From the NCBI RefSeq assembly GCF_000176515.1, contig NZ_ADAQ01000008.1, positions 186,001 to 250,000 on the forward strand: 64,000 nucleotides of DNA. Direction: 5' to 3'. Position 1 is the stretch's first letter. Every line of letters begins with the position of its first letter. Below the pieces are notes generated by a model that was given only the letters and a program-made list of their open reading frames with translations, had not been told where the DNA came from and did no database searches. This document shows positions 18,556 through 28,342 of the stretch, piece by piece. This stretch comes from Grimontia hollisae CIP 101886. GTDB taxonomy: Bacteria > Pseudomonadota > Gammaproteobacteria > Enterobacterales > Vibrionaceae. The position numbers were made by a program, and so were the translations under genes.

Positions 18556-19268
18556 GCTTTCCTCCACCAGAGCCCAGCCCCAATCACCACCACCAGCGCC
18601 AGCCCAAACCACTGCATGGCGTAGGCGTAATGTTTTTCCGGCTTCATCACCACAGGCTCCCACACGTTTTCCGTCCCGATGTTGAAGCGCTCGCCTTTTT
18701 CGTCTTGCAGCTTGTCACTGCGGATAAGCCAGGGCTGCAACACCAATCCGGTGGCATTGCCCAATTGTTCCATATCAACCGACTGCACCCGTCTGGGCCA
18801 ACCCTGATCTGATGTATCTTCCGTCAATACCACACGGTCAGAAGGAAAATCGATAATGCCGCTGACCGTAAAGCGTCCATTGAGCCCGGCCAATTCTGGT
18901 AAGCTTTCCCGGCTGGCGGGTGCCGGTACCCAACCCAGCTCCACCAGCACCCAGCGGTTGTCTGTCATAAACGGTATCATCCAGCGGTAACCGACCCGGC
19001 CTTCAAAAATCTGGTTGTCGAGCAGCACACTTTTGCTGTCATCAAACCGCCCTTCGAGCACAACGCTGACGCCTGTCACATCAGCAGGCAACCTTGTCAG
19101 TGCGGTGAGCTGTTGCTGGGAACGCGCTGCAAGTTGCGACAACAGGGCTTCTTTTTCGGCCCCCCGTGACATTTGCCATATCCCCAGCTTGACCAGCAAG
19201 GCAGTCATCGCCACAGTAAACAGAAGGAAACCCATCCGTCTGCATTGCCGTATGTGGAACCTAGACAT
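18552..19268 (-). CDS. SURF1-family cytochrome c oxidase assembly protein
   Basis: Predicted 238-residue membrane protein with one helix near each end (MGFLLFTVAMTALLVKLGIW and YAMQWFGLALVVVIGAGLWW) and a periplasmic domain between, the SURF1 plan. Family motifs LGIWQMSRGAEKEALL, VGYRWMIPF and VLVELGWVP are visible. SURF1 assists insertion of heme A into subunit I. ATG 19268 is chosen because AAAGGTGA lies upstream and the protein then starts just before the first helix. Confidence 0.9.
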   Translation of the reverse strand: MSRFHIRQCRRMGFLLFTVAMTALLVKLGIWQMSRGAEKEALLSQLAARSQQQLTALTRLPADVTGVSVVLEGRFDDSKSVLLDNQIFEGRVGYRWMIPFMTDNRWVLVELGWVPAPASRESLPELAGLNGRFTVSGIIDFPSDRVVLTEDTSDQGWPRRVQSVDMEQLGNATGLVLQPWLIRSDKLQDEKGERFNIGTENVWEPVVMKPEKHYAYAMQWFGLALVVVIGAGLWWRKA

Positions 19269-19299
19269 CCAGTCACCTTTTCGACGCTCAGGAGGCAAT

Positions 19300-19506
19300 A
19301 TGCTGCTCAAAGGGATCCTCGTCTGCCTGTTGGTATTTATCATCTTCAACCTGTTCCGGGCTCTGCCGGTGATGATCAAAGGCCAAACCGATGTACCAAT
19401 GTCGCGCTACCTTGGCCGCCGAGTGCTGTTTTCTGTGATTGTGTTTGTGATCCTGCTGGTTGCACTGGCAACCGGGGTGATTGAACCTAACCCCCGCCCT
19501 TATTAA
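19300..19506 (+). CDS. DUF2909 twin-transmembrane protein
   Basis: Small protein of 68 residues with two membrane helices (LLKGILVCLLVFIIFNLF and VLFSVIVFVILLVALATGV) joined by a short polar loop (DVPMSRYLGRRV). This matches DUF2909, a family often found beside caa3/aa3 oxidase genes. A perfect AGGAGG lies six bases before the ATG. It is on the opposite strand to the oxidase operon and fits exactly between SURF1 and subunit III, so the operon transcript is antisense to it. Function unknown. Confidence 0.8.
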   Translation: MLLKGILVCLLVFIIFNLFRALPVMIKGQTDVPMSRYLGRRVLFSVIVFVILLVALATGVIEPNPRPY

Positions 19507-19510
19507 CACG

Positions 19511-20398
19511 TCACAGGATGTAGACGAACACAAACAGGCACAGCCAGACTACATCGACAAAGTGCCAGTACCAGGCGCCCGCCTGAAAGGCAAAATGGTG
19601 TTTTGGTGTCATATGCCCTTTCAGTACCCGCAGCCAGACAATAAACAGGATGATTGATCCCATCAGCACGTGCATGCCGTGAAAACCGGTGAGCATAAAG
19701 AAGGTGGTGCCATAGATACCGGAATCCAGACGCAGGTTCAGTTCCTGATAGGCATGGACATACTCTTCCACCTGAAGCCCCAGAAATAGCCAGCCCAGTG
19801 CCACCGTTGCTGCCAGAAACACAGTGAGCTTTTTGCGGTTGCCCTGCTCCATTGCCACATGGGCAATATAGACAGTGATGGAAGACGTCAGCAGAATCAG
19901 GGTATTCACCAGAGGCAAGCCCCACGCCCCCATGGCGGTGGTTTCAATACCGCCCGGGGTTTTCTCCAATGGCCAGGTTGGAATGAATTCTGGCCATAGC
20001 AAAGCCGCTGTCATGGCGTTATTGCCTGCCCCACCCAACCAGGGAACGGCGACCAGACGGGCATAGAAGAGTGCGCCAAAAAAGGCGGCAAAGAACATTA
20101 CTTCCGAGAAGATAAACCAGCTCATGCCCTGTCGGAACGAGCGATCCATCTGTGCGGAGTACATGCCATTCATCGATTCATGAATCACATCACGGAACCA
20201 GCCGAATAACATAAACAGCAGCACACCGATGCCAATCAAAAGCACCCACGGGCCGTTGCCACTAAACAGGCCTGCAACTGTCGATCCTGCGCCCATCGCA
20301 ACAAAAAACAGTGCAACGGCACCGACAATCGGCCACTTGCTCTGAGCAGGCACATAGTAATTTTCGTACTGGGCATCTGTAGGGGTATCTGTTGTCAT
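19511..20398 (-). CDS. ctaE: Cytochrome c oxidase subunit III
   Basis: Membrane subunit of 295 residues with seven predicted helices, including those missing from short forms. Subunit III motifs are visible: WFRDVIHESMNGMYS, FRQGMSWFIFSEVMFF with the conserved Glu, and GFHGMHVLMGSIILF. It stabilises the catalytic core. TGAGGTCATC precedes the ATG. It lies between ctaG and SURF1 in the operon. Confidence 0.95.
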   Translation of the reverse strand: MTTDTPTDAQYENYYVPAQSKWPIVGAVALFFVAMGAGSTVAGLFSGNGPWVLLIGIGVLLFMLFGWFRDVIHESMNGMYSAQMDRSFRQGMSWFIFSEVMFFAAFFGALFYARLVAVPWLGGAGNNAMTAALLWPEFIPTWPLEKTPGGIETTAMGAWGLPLVNTLILLTSSITVYIAHVAMEQGNRKKLTVFLAATVALGWLFLGLQVEEYVHAYQELNLRLDSGIYGTTFFMLTGFHGMHVLMGSIILFIVWLRVLKGHMTPKHHFAFQAGAWYWHFVDVVWLCLFVFVYIL

Positions 20399-20414
20399 GA
20401 TGACCTCACTGCAT

Positions 20415-20963
20415 TTACTGGGCCACAGGCTCAGTCTTTGCGCTAAACAAGGTATATGCCAGCGTCAGGGTGCTGATATCGTCCGGCAATGCTGGGTCGA
20501 CATAAAACACCAGCGGGAGTTCGGCATCCTTTCCTGCTTCCAGCGGCTGGCGGTTAAAGCAGAAACATTCAATTTTGTTCAGGTACTGCGCAGCAAGGCC
20601 CGGAGTGACGGAAGGCACCGCCTGACCGACTGAATTCTCATGCGTGTTATTGGTGGCGCGGTACGCAATGGTGCGGGTTTCTCCCGGATGGACAGTCAGC
20701 TTTTTCACTTCCGGAACGAATTCCCAGCCAAGACCGGGGTTGATGTAAGCGACAAATTCCACCGTCACCGTACGCGAAAAATCCACCTGGCTGCTTTCAG
20801 CAGCAGCTACATCACGGGTTTTCCCGTTGATCCCCGTGATGTCACAGAATACGTCATAAAGAGGCACCAGCGCGAAGGCAAACCCAAACATCAGCACAGC
20901 AATACCTGCCAGCTTAAGCGCTGAACGGCTCGCTTGTTGTGTCTGTTTTCCCTTATCTGCCAT
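20415..20963 (-). CDS. ctaG: Cytochrome c oxidase assembly protein CtaG (Cox11)
   Basis: Copper chaperone of 182 residues that delivers CuB to subunit I. One N-terminal membrane helix (IAVLMFGFAFALVPLYDVFC) is followed by an immunoglobulin-like periplasmic domain. The copper-binding CFCF motif is present in NKIECFCFNRQPL. It sits between the subunit I and III genes, the standard position. Confidence 0.95.
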   Translation of the reverse strand: MADKGKQTQQASRSALKLAGIAVLMFGFAFALVPLYDVFCDITGINGKTRDVAAAESSQVDFSRTVTVEFVAYINPGLGWEFVPEVKKLTVHPGETRTIAYRATNNTHENSVGQAVPSVTPGLAAQYLNKIECFCFNRQPLEAGKDAELPLVFYVDPALPDDISTLTLAYTLFSAKTEPVAQ

Positions 20964-20972
20964 GTGTAATCC

Positions 20973-22565
20973 CTACTCGATTTTCGGTGGCGTAGAGAAG
21001 GTGTGGTATGGCGCTGGCGAGGGAATACTCCACTCCAGCCCTTCTGCCCCTTCCCAGGGCTTGGATGACGCGGGCTGTCCGCCACGGGCACATTTGACCA
21101 CCAGCACCAGGAAAATGAGTTGGGAAAACCCAAACAGGAAAGCACCAACACTGACAATGGCATTGATATCAGCAAACTGCAGCGCGTAATCCGGAATACG
21201 GCGCGGCATGCCTGCAAGGCCAAGGAAATGCATCGGAAAGAACAGGATGTTGACCGACACCAGCGAGCACCAGAAATGCCAGTTGGCAAGTTTCTGGTCA
21301 TACATATGGCCGGTCCATTTCGGCAGCCAGTAATACGCCGCCGCCATGATGGAAAAAATCGCACCGGAAACCAGCACATAGTGGAAATGCGCCACCACAA
21401 AGTAGGTGTCGTGATACTGGAAGTCCACCGGTGTTATCGCCAGCATCAATCCCGAGAAGCCCCCTATGGTGAACAGCACAATAAAGGCCAACGCAAACAG
21501 CATGGGGGTTTCAAAGGTCAGCGAGCCACGCCACATGGTTGCCACCCAGTTAAACACTTTTACCCCGGTCGGCACCGAAATCAGCATGGTGCAGTACATG
21601 AAGAAAAGCTCGGCAAACACCGGCATCCCGGTCGTGAACATATGGTGCGCCCACACGATAAAACTCAGGCCCGCAATCGATGCCGTCGCATACACCATCG
21701 AGGAATAACCAAACAGCTTCTTACGTGAAAAAGCGGGAATAATCGCCGAAATGATGCCAAAACTTGGCAGGATCATGATGTACACCTCCGGATGGCCGAA
21801 GAACCAGAAGATGTGTTGGAACATCACCGGATCGCCACCGCCAGCGGCATCAAAAAAGGCAGTGCCAAAATATTTGTCGGTCAACACCATGGTCACCGCC
21901 CCGGCCAGCACCGGCATCACCGCAATCAATAGAAACGCAGTGATGAACCAGGTCCAGACGAACAGCGGCATTTTCATATAAGTCATACCCGGTGCACGCA
22001 GGTTCATGATGGTAACAATCACATTGATCGCCCCCATGATCGAGCTCATCCCCATGATATGAACCGCAAACACAAACAGTGCCGTACTGTCAGGTGAATA
22101 GGTGGTGGAAAGCGGTGCGTAGAAAGTCCAGCCAAAATTAGGGCCGCCCCCTTCCATAAACAGCGACATAATGAGTATCAGGAACGCAAACGGCAAAATC
22201 CAGAAGCTCCAGTTATTCATCCGCGGCAACGCCATATCCGGTGCGCCAATCATCATTGGCACCATCCAATTGGCAAGGCCGGTAAATGCAGGCATTACCG
22301 CCCCGAAAACCATAACCAGACCATGAACCGTAGTCATCTGGTTAAAGAAATTGGGTTCCACCAACTGCAGGCCGGGCTGGAACAGCTCAGCACGGATCAC
22401 CAGCGCCATTGCCCCGCCCAGTAAAAACATAGTGAAGCTGAACACCAGGTACATGGTGCCGATATCTTTATGGTTGGTCGTCAACAGCCAACGCATCAAC
22501 CCACGGGGTTTATGATCATGGTCATCATGACCGACCTGATCAGGCGTCATATCTGTCATTGCCAT
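20973..22565 (-). CDS. ctaD: Cytochrome c oxidase subunit I
   Basis: Catalytic heme-copper oxidase subunit of 530 residues, with 12 predicted helices. The low-spin heme ligand region TTVHGLVMVF, the cross-linked His-Tyr motif FGHPEVYIMILPSFG, the CuB histidines in VWAHHMFTTGMP, the K-channel region MLISVPTGVK and the C-terminal heme ligands VVAHFHYVLVSG are all seen. These place it in the A-type oxidases. AAGGAGAA precedes the ATG. It reduces O2 to water and pumps protons. Confidence 0.97.
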   Translation of the reverse strand: MAMTDMTPDQVGHDDHDHKPRGLMRWLLTTNHKDIGTMYLVFSFTMFLLGGAMALVIRAELFQPGLQLVEPNFFNQMTTVHGLVMVFGAVMPAFTGLANWMVPMMIGAPDMALPRMNNWSFWILPFAFLILIMSLFMEGGGPNFGWTFYAPLSTTYSPDSTALFVFAVHIMGMSSIMGAINVIVTIMNLRAPGMTYMKMPLFVWTWFITAFLLIAVMPVLAGAVTMVLTDKYFGTAFFDAAGGGDPVMFQHIFWFFGHPEVYIMILPSFGIISAIIPAFSRKKLFGYSSMVYATASIAGLSFIVWAHHMFTTGMPVFAELFFMYCTMLISVPTGVKVFNWVATMWRGSLTFETPMLFALAFIVLFTIGGFSGLMLAITPVDFQYHDTYFVVAHFHYVLVSGAIFSIMAAAYYWLPKWTGHMYDQKLANWHFWCSLVSVNILFFPMHFLGLAGMPRRIPDYALQFADINAIVSVGAFLFGFSQLIFLVLVVKCARGGQPASSKPWEGAEGLEWSIPSPAPYHTFSTPPKIE

Positions 22566-22571
22566 TTCTCC

Positions 22572-23720
22572 TTAGAGATCGTCACCGTTTAGCACTGCAT
22601 TGATTTGAGATGCCTGAACCACATCTCCCGTGTTGTTACCCCAGGCGTTACGTTCATAAGTAATCACCGCCGCCAGCTCTTTCAGGCCCAGTTGCGCACC
22701 AAATGCCTGCATTGCCGTGCCTTGTTTCCCGTGAATAACAATATTGAGGTGGTCGAGCAGTCTCTCGGGATCCGCGGATATTCCCTGTCCGGCAAGCGCG
22801 GGGAACACACCGGGAAGACCAAGACCATTCACCTGGTGACAAGCAACACAGCGGGCGTTGTACACCTTCTCACCCAGTGCCATCAGTTCATCCATGCCCA
22901 TGTTCATTGCCAGCAGTTTCTGCTCTTCTTCTTTTGCCTTAGCCTGCACGGCAGCCATTTCTGTCACCCAGGCCTCGAATTCATCCACCGGCTTGGCGAT
23001 CACCACAATCGGCATGAAACCGTGATCTTTACCGCAAAGCTCCGCACACTGGCCACGGTAAATACCGGGTTTGTCAATGCGGGTCCACGCTTCGTTAATG
23101 AAGCCTGGATTGGCGTCTTTCTTCACTGCAAAATCCGGCACCCACCAAGAATGGATCACATCTTCCGAGGTAATCAAAAAGCGCACTTTTTTACCGGTTG
23201 GCACCACCAGCGGCCGATCGACTTCCAGCAGGTAAGCTTCCCGTTTAGTCGCTTCACCATCAATTTGCGCAGCGGACGTTGCCAGCAGTGAAAAGAATGC
23301 GACATCATGATCAAAATAGCGGTAGTGCCATTTCCACTGTGAACCAGTGATCTGGATGGTCAGATCGGAGTCAGACGGGTCTTCCATCGCCAGCAATACC
23401 TTCGTCGCCGGTATCGCCATACCGATAAGGATAAGAAAGGGGATCAGGGTCCAAAGGATTTCCACTTTGGTGCTTTCATGGAAATTGGCTGCCACAGCGC
23501 CTTTGGACTTACGGTGATGAATAATGGCCCAAAACATGGCACCAAACACCACCACGCCGATGGCAACACAGATCCACAAAATCGTCATGTGAAGGCCATA
23601 AACCTTCCCACTGATTTCTGTCACACCGGGCGTCAGGTTAAACGAGGATGATTCGCTGGCAGCATGGGCTGTCAACGAAGAGAAAATTGCGAGCGCGTAC
23701 AGAAGTTGGCGAATCTTCAC
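22572..23720 (-). CDS. ctaC: Cytochrome c oxidase subunit II with fused cytochrome c domain (caa3 type)
   Basis: Exported subunit of 382 residues. After a signal peptide (KIRQLLYALAIFSSLTAHA) come two membrane helices, a cupredoxin domain with the CuA ligands in GQCAELCGKDHGFMPIVV, and a C-terminal cytochrome c domain with heme motif CVACH near residue 292. The fused heme domain defines the caa3 type, which takes electrons from cytochrome c. The start is GTG 23720: AGGAGGAGA lies just upstream, whereas the in-frame GTG at 23741 has none. It is the first gene of the operon. Confidence 0.95.
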   Translation of the reverse strand: MKIRQLLYALAIFSSLTAHAASESSSFNLTPGVTEISGKVYGLHMTILWICVAIGVVVFGAMFWAIIHHRKSKGAVAANFHESTKVEILWTLIPFLILIGMAIPATKVLLAMEDPSDSDLTIQITGSQWKWHYRYFDHDVAFFSLLATSAAQIDGEATKREAYLLEVDRPLVVPTGKKVRFLITSEDVIHSWWVPDFAVKKDANPGFINEAWTRIDKPGIYRGQCAELCGKDHGFMPIVVIAKPVDEFEAWVTEMAAVQAKAKEEEQKLLAMNMGMDELMALGEKVYNARCVACHQVNGLGLPGVFPALAGQGISADPERLLDHLNIVIHGKQGTAMQAFGAQLGLKELAAVITYERNAWGNNTGDVVQASQINAVLNGDDL

Positions 23721-24049
23721 CGGTCTCCTCCTCAAAGTCACTTCGCAGTGAAAAATGTAAACAGGTGCTAAAAAACGAAAAATTAATTAACAATCTATTT
23801 ACAAGTAAAGCTAGGCAAGGAACGGAGAAAGAACAAAGTTTGTACAACAGAATACCCAGAAATATGATGCCAACCTCAAATTTAGGGGATGAAGACAACT
23901 GTTTCATTTACGATGCTTTTACGCTGTATTTTGCGGCAATTCGACGTTTTATGACTCAGTGCTAAACATCAAGAAAATTGATGCTGTTAATTACACAGCA
24001 TGCAAGGTAAGAAGGGATAAAAGAAAAGCGATATCGCACGTGGAATACA
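23721..24049 (-). promoter_or_regulatory. AT-rich upstream region of the caa3 operon
   Basis: About 330 bases between ctaC and the lexA terminator without a convincing gene. It is clearly AT-richer than its surroundings. It must hold the oxidase operon promoter, but I cannot assign -35/-10 boxes or an operator with confidence. Confidence 0.5.
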
Positions 24050-24092
24050 CAAAAGAAAAGCAGCCAGAGACATCAGTCCCAAGCTGCCTTTT
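24050..24092 (-). terminator. Rho-independent terminator after lexA
   Basis: On the minus strand AAAAGGCAGC pairs with GCTGCTTTT across an 18-base loop with one bulge, followed by CTTTTGTG. It separates lexA from the downstream oxidase operon. Confidence 0.6.
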
Positions 24093-24123
24093 TCTATTCT
24101 TGCCACCTCGTAATGGCGGGAGA

Positions 24124-24747
24124 TTACATCCAGTCCGTGTTACGAATCACACCGACAGCAATCCCTTCAATGGTAAACGGTTGCTGTGACAAATCGACCA
24201 CAATAGGAGCAAACTCCTCATTTTCAGCATGCAGCAACACCTGATTACCCTTACGCTCCAGACGCTTCACCGTCACATCATCTTCAACCCGCGCCACCAC
24301 CACCTGGCCATTACGTACTTCCTGGGTTTTGTGTACTGCCAACAGGTCACCGTCTAAAATGCCGATGTCTTTCATACTCATGCCGCTGACACGCAACAGG
24401 AAATCTGCATTGGGTTTAAACAGGTTAGGATCGACCTGATAGTACATTTCGACGTGTTCTTGCGCCAGGATAGGCTCACCCGCTGCCACACGGCCAATAA
24501 GGGGCAGCCCTTCTTCCTCTTTGGCGGCCTCGGTGTCAACCAGCAGGCGAATACCGCGCGACGCACCAGGTACGATTTCCAGCACACCTTTACGCGCCAG
24601 TGCTTTTAAATGTTCTTCAGCCGCATTGGCAGAGCGGAACCCCAGTTCTTTCGCGATCTCAGCACGCGTCGGTGGCATACCGGTGTCATCAATCTTTGCT
24701 TTGATTAAATCAAAGACTTGCTGTTGTCTTGCGGTTAACGGCTTCAT
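24124..24747 (-). CDS. lexA: SOS repressor LexA
   Basis: Repressor and self-cleaving protease of 207 residues. The N-terminal winged helix contains [16 protein letters not shown]. The cleavage site is Ala89-Gly90 (RVAAGEP), with catalytic Ser124 (SGMSM) and Lys161 (VTVKRLE), each shifted by five from E. coli numbering. Two SOS boxes lie just upstream. In E. coli lexA is followed by dinF; here the whole caa3 operon lies between them. Confidence 0.97.
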   Translation of the reverse strand: MKPLTARQQQVFDLIKAKIDDTGMPPTRAEIAKELGFRSANAAEEHLKALARKGVLEIVPGASRGIRLLVDTEAAKEEEGLPLIGRVAAGEPILAQEHVEMYYQVDPNLFKPNADFLLRVSGMSMKDIGILDGDLLAVHKTQEVRNGQVVVARVEDDVTVKRLERKGNQVLLHAENEEFAPIVVDLSQQPFTIEGIAVGVIRNTDWM

Positions 24748-24756
24748 ATTATGAAC

Positions 24757-24772
24757 CTGTCTTTTTATACAG
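24757..24772. promoter_or_regulatory. SOS box 1 (LexA operator)
   Basis: CTGTCTTTTTATACAG fits the consensus CTG-N10-CAG with the ACAG extension. It lies 9 bases upstream of the lexA ATG, as in autoregulated lexA genes. Confidence 0.9.
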
Positions 24773-24776
24773 TTAA

Positions 24777-24792
24777 CTGTGAGTATATCCAG
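24777..24792. promoter_or_regulatory. SOS box 2 (LexA operator)
   Basis: CTGTGAGTATATCCAG fits CTG-N10-CAG and lies 20 bases centre-to-centre from box 1, about two helical turns, so two LexA dimers could bind on one face as at E. coli lexA. Confidence 0.85.
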
Positions 24793-24992
24793 TGTTTAAC
24801 CGATTGAAAAGGTGGATTTTGCGTCAATGCGTGAGAAAGACCTCGCCGGGTTCACATTTTTTCTGACTGCCTGAGTAAACAGACGCTGGCTCAGGGCTGA
24901 CATAATGACGGCAAACCGCGTCATTTCCCTGCAAGTTAGGGGATGTTTTCTGCTAGACTTGCCACGCATTAAATATAAGAGGCTGCGATCAG

Positions 24993-27425
24993 ATGTCTGC
25001 TTGCCAATCGATATATCACACGTTACTGAATTTACCGCTGTCGGTACTGGTGAAAACCATCAGTATTCCGTCAGACCCTATTAACCAGTTGGATCTGGAT
25101 TTGTCCCGTCCAATGGTTTACGTACTGCCTTTCCGCTCCCATACCGATCTGCTGACCCTGCGCAGCAGTTGTCTGCAACTGGGCCTGCCCGATCCGCTTG
25201 AGCCCCTTGAACTTGGCGGAAAAAGCCTGCCACGCTATGTGTTTGTCTCCGAAGGCAAGCGCATCTTTAAAGACAGCGATCCGGTACCGGCAGACTCCCT
25301 TGCCCTGTTCACCGAATGGCTCGAACTGCACAAGCGCGATACCGAACTCGATATCCAGATGATACCGGCATCTGTCGTCTGGAACCGCGACCCCGGCAAT
25401 GAATCACGTCCGGCGGCTCCTGCCCTGAAGGCGCTGAATGCCTTCCAGAAGTTTTACACCATCCTGACCCTGGGTCGTGACAGCATGGTGCGCCTGAGTA
25501 ACGCCGTTTCCCTGCGCTACATGGCGGACAAGCACGGCACAGACACCACGATTGCCAACAAACTGGCACGGGTAGCGAAAATCCATTTCTCGCGCCAGAA
25601 AATGGCCGCATCCGGTCCAGGACTGCCCAACCGCCAGTTACTGTTCAAACGCCTGCTGGCATCGAAAGCCATCGACAAAGCGGTGCAGGACGAAGCGGCA
25701 AGCCGCAATGTCCCGATAGAGAAAGTGCGCAAAGAAGCCATCGACATGATGGAAGAAATTGCGGCGGACTTCTCACCGAGCCTGATCCGCTACGGTGATC
25801 GGATCCTGACCTGGCTTTGGAACAAGCTGTATCAGGGCCTGAATATCAATAATGCCGAGCGCGTACGTAAGCTTGCGCAGGATGGTCACGAGATTGTCTA
25901 CGTGCCATGTCACCGTTCGCACATGGACTACCTGTTGCTGTCCTACGTGCTGTATAAAGAAGGGTTGGTGCCACCGCACATTGCCGCAGGTGTGAACCTG
26001 AACTTCTTCCCGGCAGGCCCGATTTTCCGCCGTGGTGGGGCGTTTTTCCTGCGCCGCACATTTAAAGGAGACCGCCTCTACTCTACGGTGTTCCGGGAAT
26101 ATCTGGCAGAGCTGTTCACCAAAGGCTATTCAGTGGAATACTTTTCAGAAGGCGGACGCTCGCGTACCGGCCGTCTGCTGCCAGCCAAAACCGGCATGCT
26201 GGCAATGACCATCCAGGCCATGTTGCGCGGCCTGAAACGCCCGGTCACCCTGGTGCCGGTTTACATCGGTTACGAGCACGTGATGGAAGTAAGCACTTAT
26301 GCCAAGGAGCTGCAGGGCAAGCGCAAGGAGAAAGAAAGTTTCGGTCAGGTACTGGGGATTGTTCGCAAGCTGCGCAACTACGGTAAAGGTTATGTCAACT
26401 TTGGTGAGCCTATCACGGTGAACCACGTCCTGAACGAAAAAGTCCCTGAGTGGCAAAAAGACATCAACCCCATTGAGCCACAGCGTCCGAACTGGCTGAA
26501 CCCCGTGGTTAATGAGCTTGCCGAGCGTATGATGACCAAAATCAATGATGCTGCCGCGGCCAACGCCCTGACCCTGTGCGCCACCGCATTGCTGGCGTCC
26601 CGACAGCGTGCACTGAGCCGGGAAACACTGGAAGAACAGCTGACGATTTACCTCGAGCTGCTGCGCCAGGTACCGTATTCAGCAACCAGTACGGTGCCGT
26701 CAGAGTCAGCTCAGGAGCTGGTTGAGCATGCGCTGACCCTGAACAAATTCGTGGTCGAGAAAGACTCGCTGGGCGAAGTGATTTCGCTCGATCGCCAGCA
26801 GGCAATCCTGATGACCTTCTACCGCAATAACATTATTCACCTGTTCGCGCTGCCATCACTTATCGCGCAAACGCTGGTGTTCAATACCTGTGTTTCCCGT
26901 GAAAGCCTGATGGATGCTGTTTGCAAGCTTTACCCACTACTCAAAGCCGAATTGTTTATGAGCTTTGATGAGGCGACGCTGGAAAACTACATCGATGCGA
27001 CCCTGACTGAAATGGCACGCCAGTCACTGATCACCATCGACGGTGACACCATCAGCTGCAACAACGCCAAGCTGACACAGCTTCAGTTGTTGGGACGCAC
27101 CATTACCGAAACCCTGCAGCGCTATGCGATCACCCTGACCCTGTTCAGCCATGAGCCAGATGCCTCCAAGTCAGATCTGGAACAACAGAGCCAGATGATG
27201 GCGCAGCGCCTGAGCCGCCTGCACGGTATCAATGCGCCAGAGTTTTTCGACAAGGGCGTATTCAGCACCTTGCTGAACTCGCTGAGAGAAGAAGGTTACC
27301 TGAATGATGACGACCATGCCTGTGCGGAGCGGATTGAAGCACTGCGTGAATGCGTATTCAGCCTGATCTCGCCGGACGTGCAACTGACTATTCAGGCTAT
27401 CCTGAACCAGTCCTCAGAAAACTGA
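24993..27425 (+). CDS. plsB: Glycerol-3-phosphate 1-O-acyltransferase PlsB
   Basis: Inner-membrane enzyme of 810 residues that puts the first acyl chain on sn-glycerol-3-phosphate to start phospholipid synthesis. The acyltransferase boxes are in order: [15 protein letters not shown] (HX4D) near residue 305, [29 protein letters not shown] and [14 protein letters not shown]. Length matches E. coli PlsB (807). It is divergent from lexA, as in E. coli, with 200 bases of promoter region between the operators and the start. A shared terminator separates it from ubiA. Confidence 0.97.
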   Translation: MSACQSIYHTLLNLPLSVLVKTISIPSDPINQLDLDLSRPMVYVLPFRSHTDLLTLRSSCLQLGLPDPLEPLELGGKSLPRYVFVSEGKRIFKDSDPVPADSLALFTEWLELHKRDTELDIQMIPASVVWNRDPGNESRPAAPALKALNAFQKFYTILTLGRDSMVRLSNAVSLRYMADKHGTDTTIANKLARVAKIHFSRQKMAASGPGLPNRQLLFKRLLASKAIDKAVQDEAASRNVPIEKVRKEAIDMMEEIAADFSPSLIRYGDRILTWLWNKLYQGLNINNAERVRKLAQDGHEIVYVPCHRSHMDYLLLSYVLYKEGLVPPHIAAGVNLNFFPAGPIFRRGGAFFLRRTFKGDRLYSTVFREYLAELFTKGYSVEYFSEGGRSRTGRLLPAKTGMLAMTIQAMLRGLKRPVTLVPVYIGYEHVMEVSTYAKELQGKRKEKESFGQVLGIVRKLRNYGKGYVNFGEPITVNHVLNEKVPEWQKDINPIEPQRPNWLNPVVNELAERMMTKINDAAAANALTLCATALLASRQRALSRETLEEQLTIYLELLRQVPYSATSTVPSESAQELVEHALTLNKFVVEKDSLGEVISLDRQQAILMTFYRNNIIHLFALPSLIAQTLVFNTCVSRESLMDAVCKLYPLLKAELFMSFDEATLENYIDATLTEMARQSLITIDGDTISCNNAKLTQLQLLGRTITETLQRYAITLTLFSHEPDASKSDLEQQSQMMAQRLSRLHGINAPEFFDKGVFSTLLNSLREEGYLNDDDHACAERIEALRECVFSLISPDVQLTIQAILNQSSEN

Positions 27426-27437
27426 GCTCCCGGAAAC

Positions 27438-27466
27438 AAAAAACTCGCCTAAGTGGCGAGTTTTTT
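27438..27466. terminator. Bidirectional terminator between plsB and ubiA
   Basis: AAACTCGCC / GGCGAGTTT perfect 9-bp stem, 5-base loop, with A residues before and T residues after, so it can serve both convergent genes. Confidence 0.9.
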
Positions 27467-27481
27467 GGCTTTGAACGTGTA

Positions 27482-28342
27482 TTACCTGAACAAAACAGCC
27501 AGCGCTATACCTATAAATACCAGCATGCCGACATAGTTATTGTTCAGGAAGGCTTTAAAGCAGGGGTCACGTTCACGGCTGCGTACCAGCCACTGCTGGT
27601 AAACAAACAGCGCGGAAGCCACCAGCAGGAACCAATAGTAGATCGATGAAAGCCCACAGAGGTAGCCTACCAGTACCAAAAGCAAAACAGTGACCAGTTG
27701 CAGGATGCCCACGGCAATCTTGTCAAAACGGCCAAACAAGATGGCGGATGACTTAATGCCGATTTTCAGGTCATCATCACGGTCAACCATGGCATACAGG
27801 GTGTCATAGGCCACGGTCCAGGCGACGTTGGCCAGAAACAGCATCCAGGCCACAGGCGGCAATTCACCGGACTGCGCCGCGTAGGCCATGGGGATTGCCC
27901 AGCTGAACGCCATGCCCAGCACCAGTTGCGGCATGTGGGTGTAACGCTTCATAAAAGGGTATACCGATGCCAGCAACACCGCCACCACAGACAGTTTGAT
28001 GGTCAGCGGGTCAAGCGTCAGCACCAACAGGAAGGCACCAAGCACCAATAGACCAAACAGGGCCAACGCTTCTTTTGCCGTCACCAGCCCGGAAGGTAAA
28101 GGCCTCGCCTTGGTGCGTTTTACGTGGCCATCAAAATTGCGGTCAGCATAGTCGTTGATCACGCAACCGGCTGCGCGCATCATGACAACGCCCAGTACAA
28201 ACACCACTAAAACATGCAGGTCCGGTAACCCGTCAGCAGCCAGAAACAATGCCCACAGCGTTGGCCAAAGCAACAACAAACTGCCGATAGGCCTGTCCAT
28301 GCGTGTTAATTGCCAATACGCTTTCGCCTTGGCCGCATCCAT
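27482..28342 (-). CDS. ubiA: 4-hydroxybenzoate octaprenyltransferase UbiA
   Basis: Membrane prenyltransferase of 286 residues that attaches the polyprenyl tail to 4-hydroxybenzoate in ubiquinone synthesis. Both Asp-rich motifs are seen: [17 protein letters not shown] near residue 65 and [16 protein letters not shown] near residue 190. About nine helices are evident. Its ATG directly follows the ubiC stop (TAAATG), as expected for a coupled ubiC-ubiA operon. Confidence 0.96.
   Translation of the reverse strand: MDAAKAKAYWQLTRMDRPIGSLLLLWPTLWALFLAADGLPDLHVLVVFVLGVVMMRAAGCVINDYADRNFDGHVKRTKARPLPSGLVTAKEALALFGLLVLGAFLLVLTLDPLTIKLSVVAVLLASVYPFMKRYTHMPQLVLGMAFSWAIPMAYAAQSGELPPVAWMLFLANVAWTVAYDTLYAMVDRDDDLKIGIKSSAILFGRFDKIAVGILQLVTVLLLVLVGYLCGLSSIYYWFLLVASALFVYQQWLVRSRERDPCFKAFLNNNYVGMLVFIGIALAVLFR

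Noticed and set aside
23648-23965. 105-codon plus-strand frame across the start of ctaC
   Set aside because: It covers the ctaC signal peptide and the AT-rich promoter region, with no ribosome site or known similarity.
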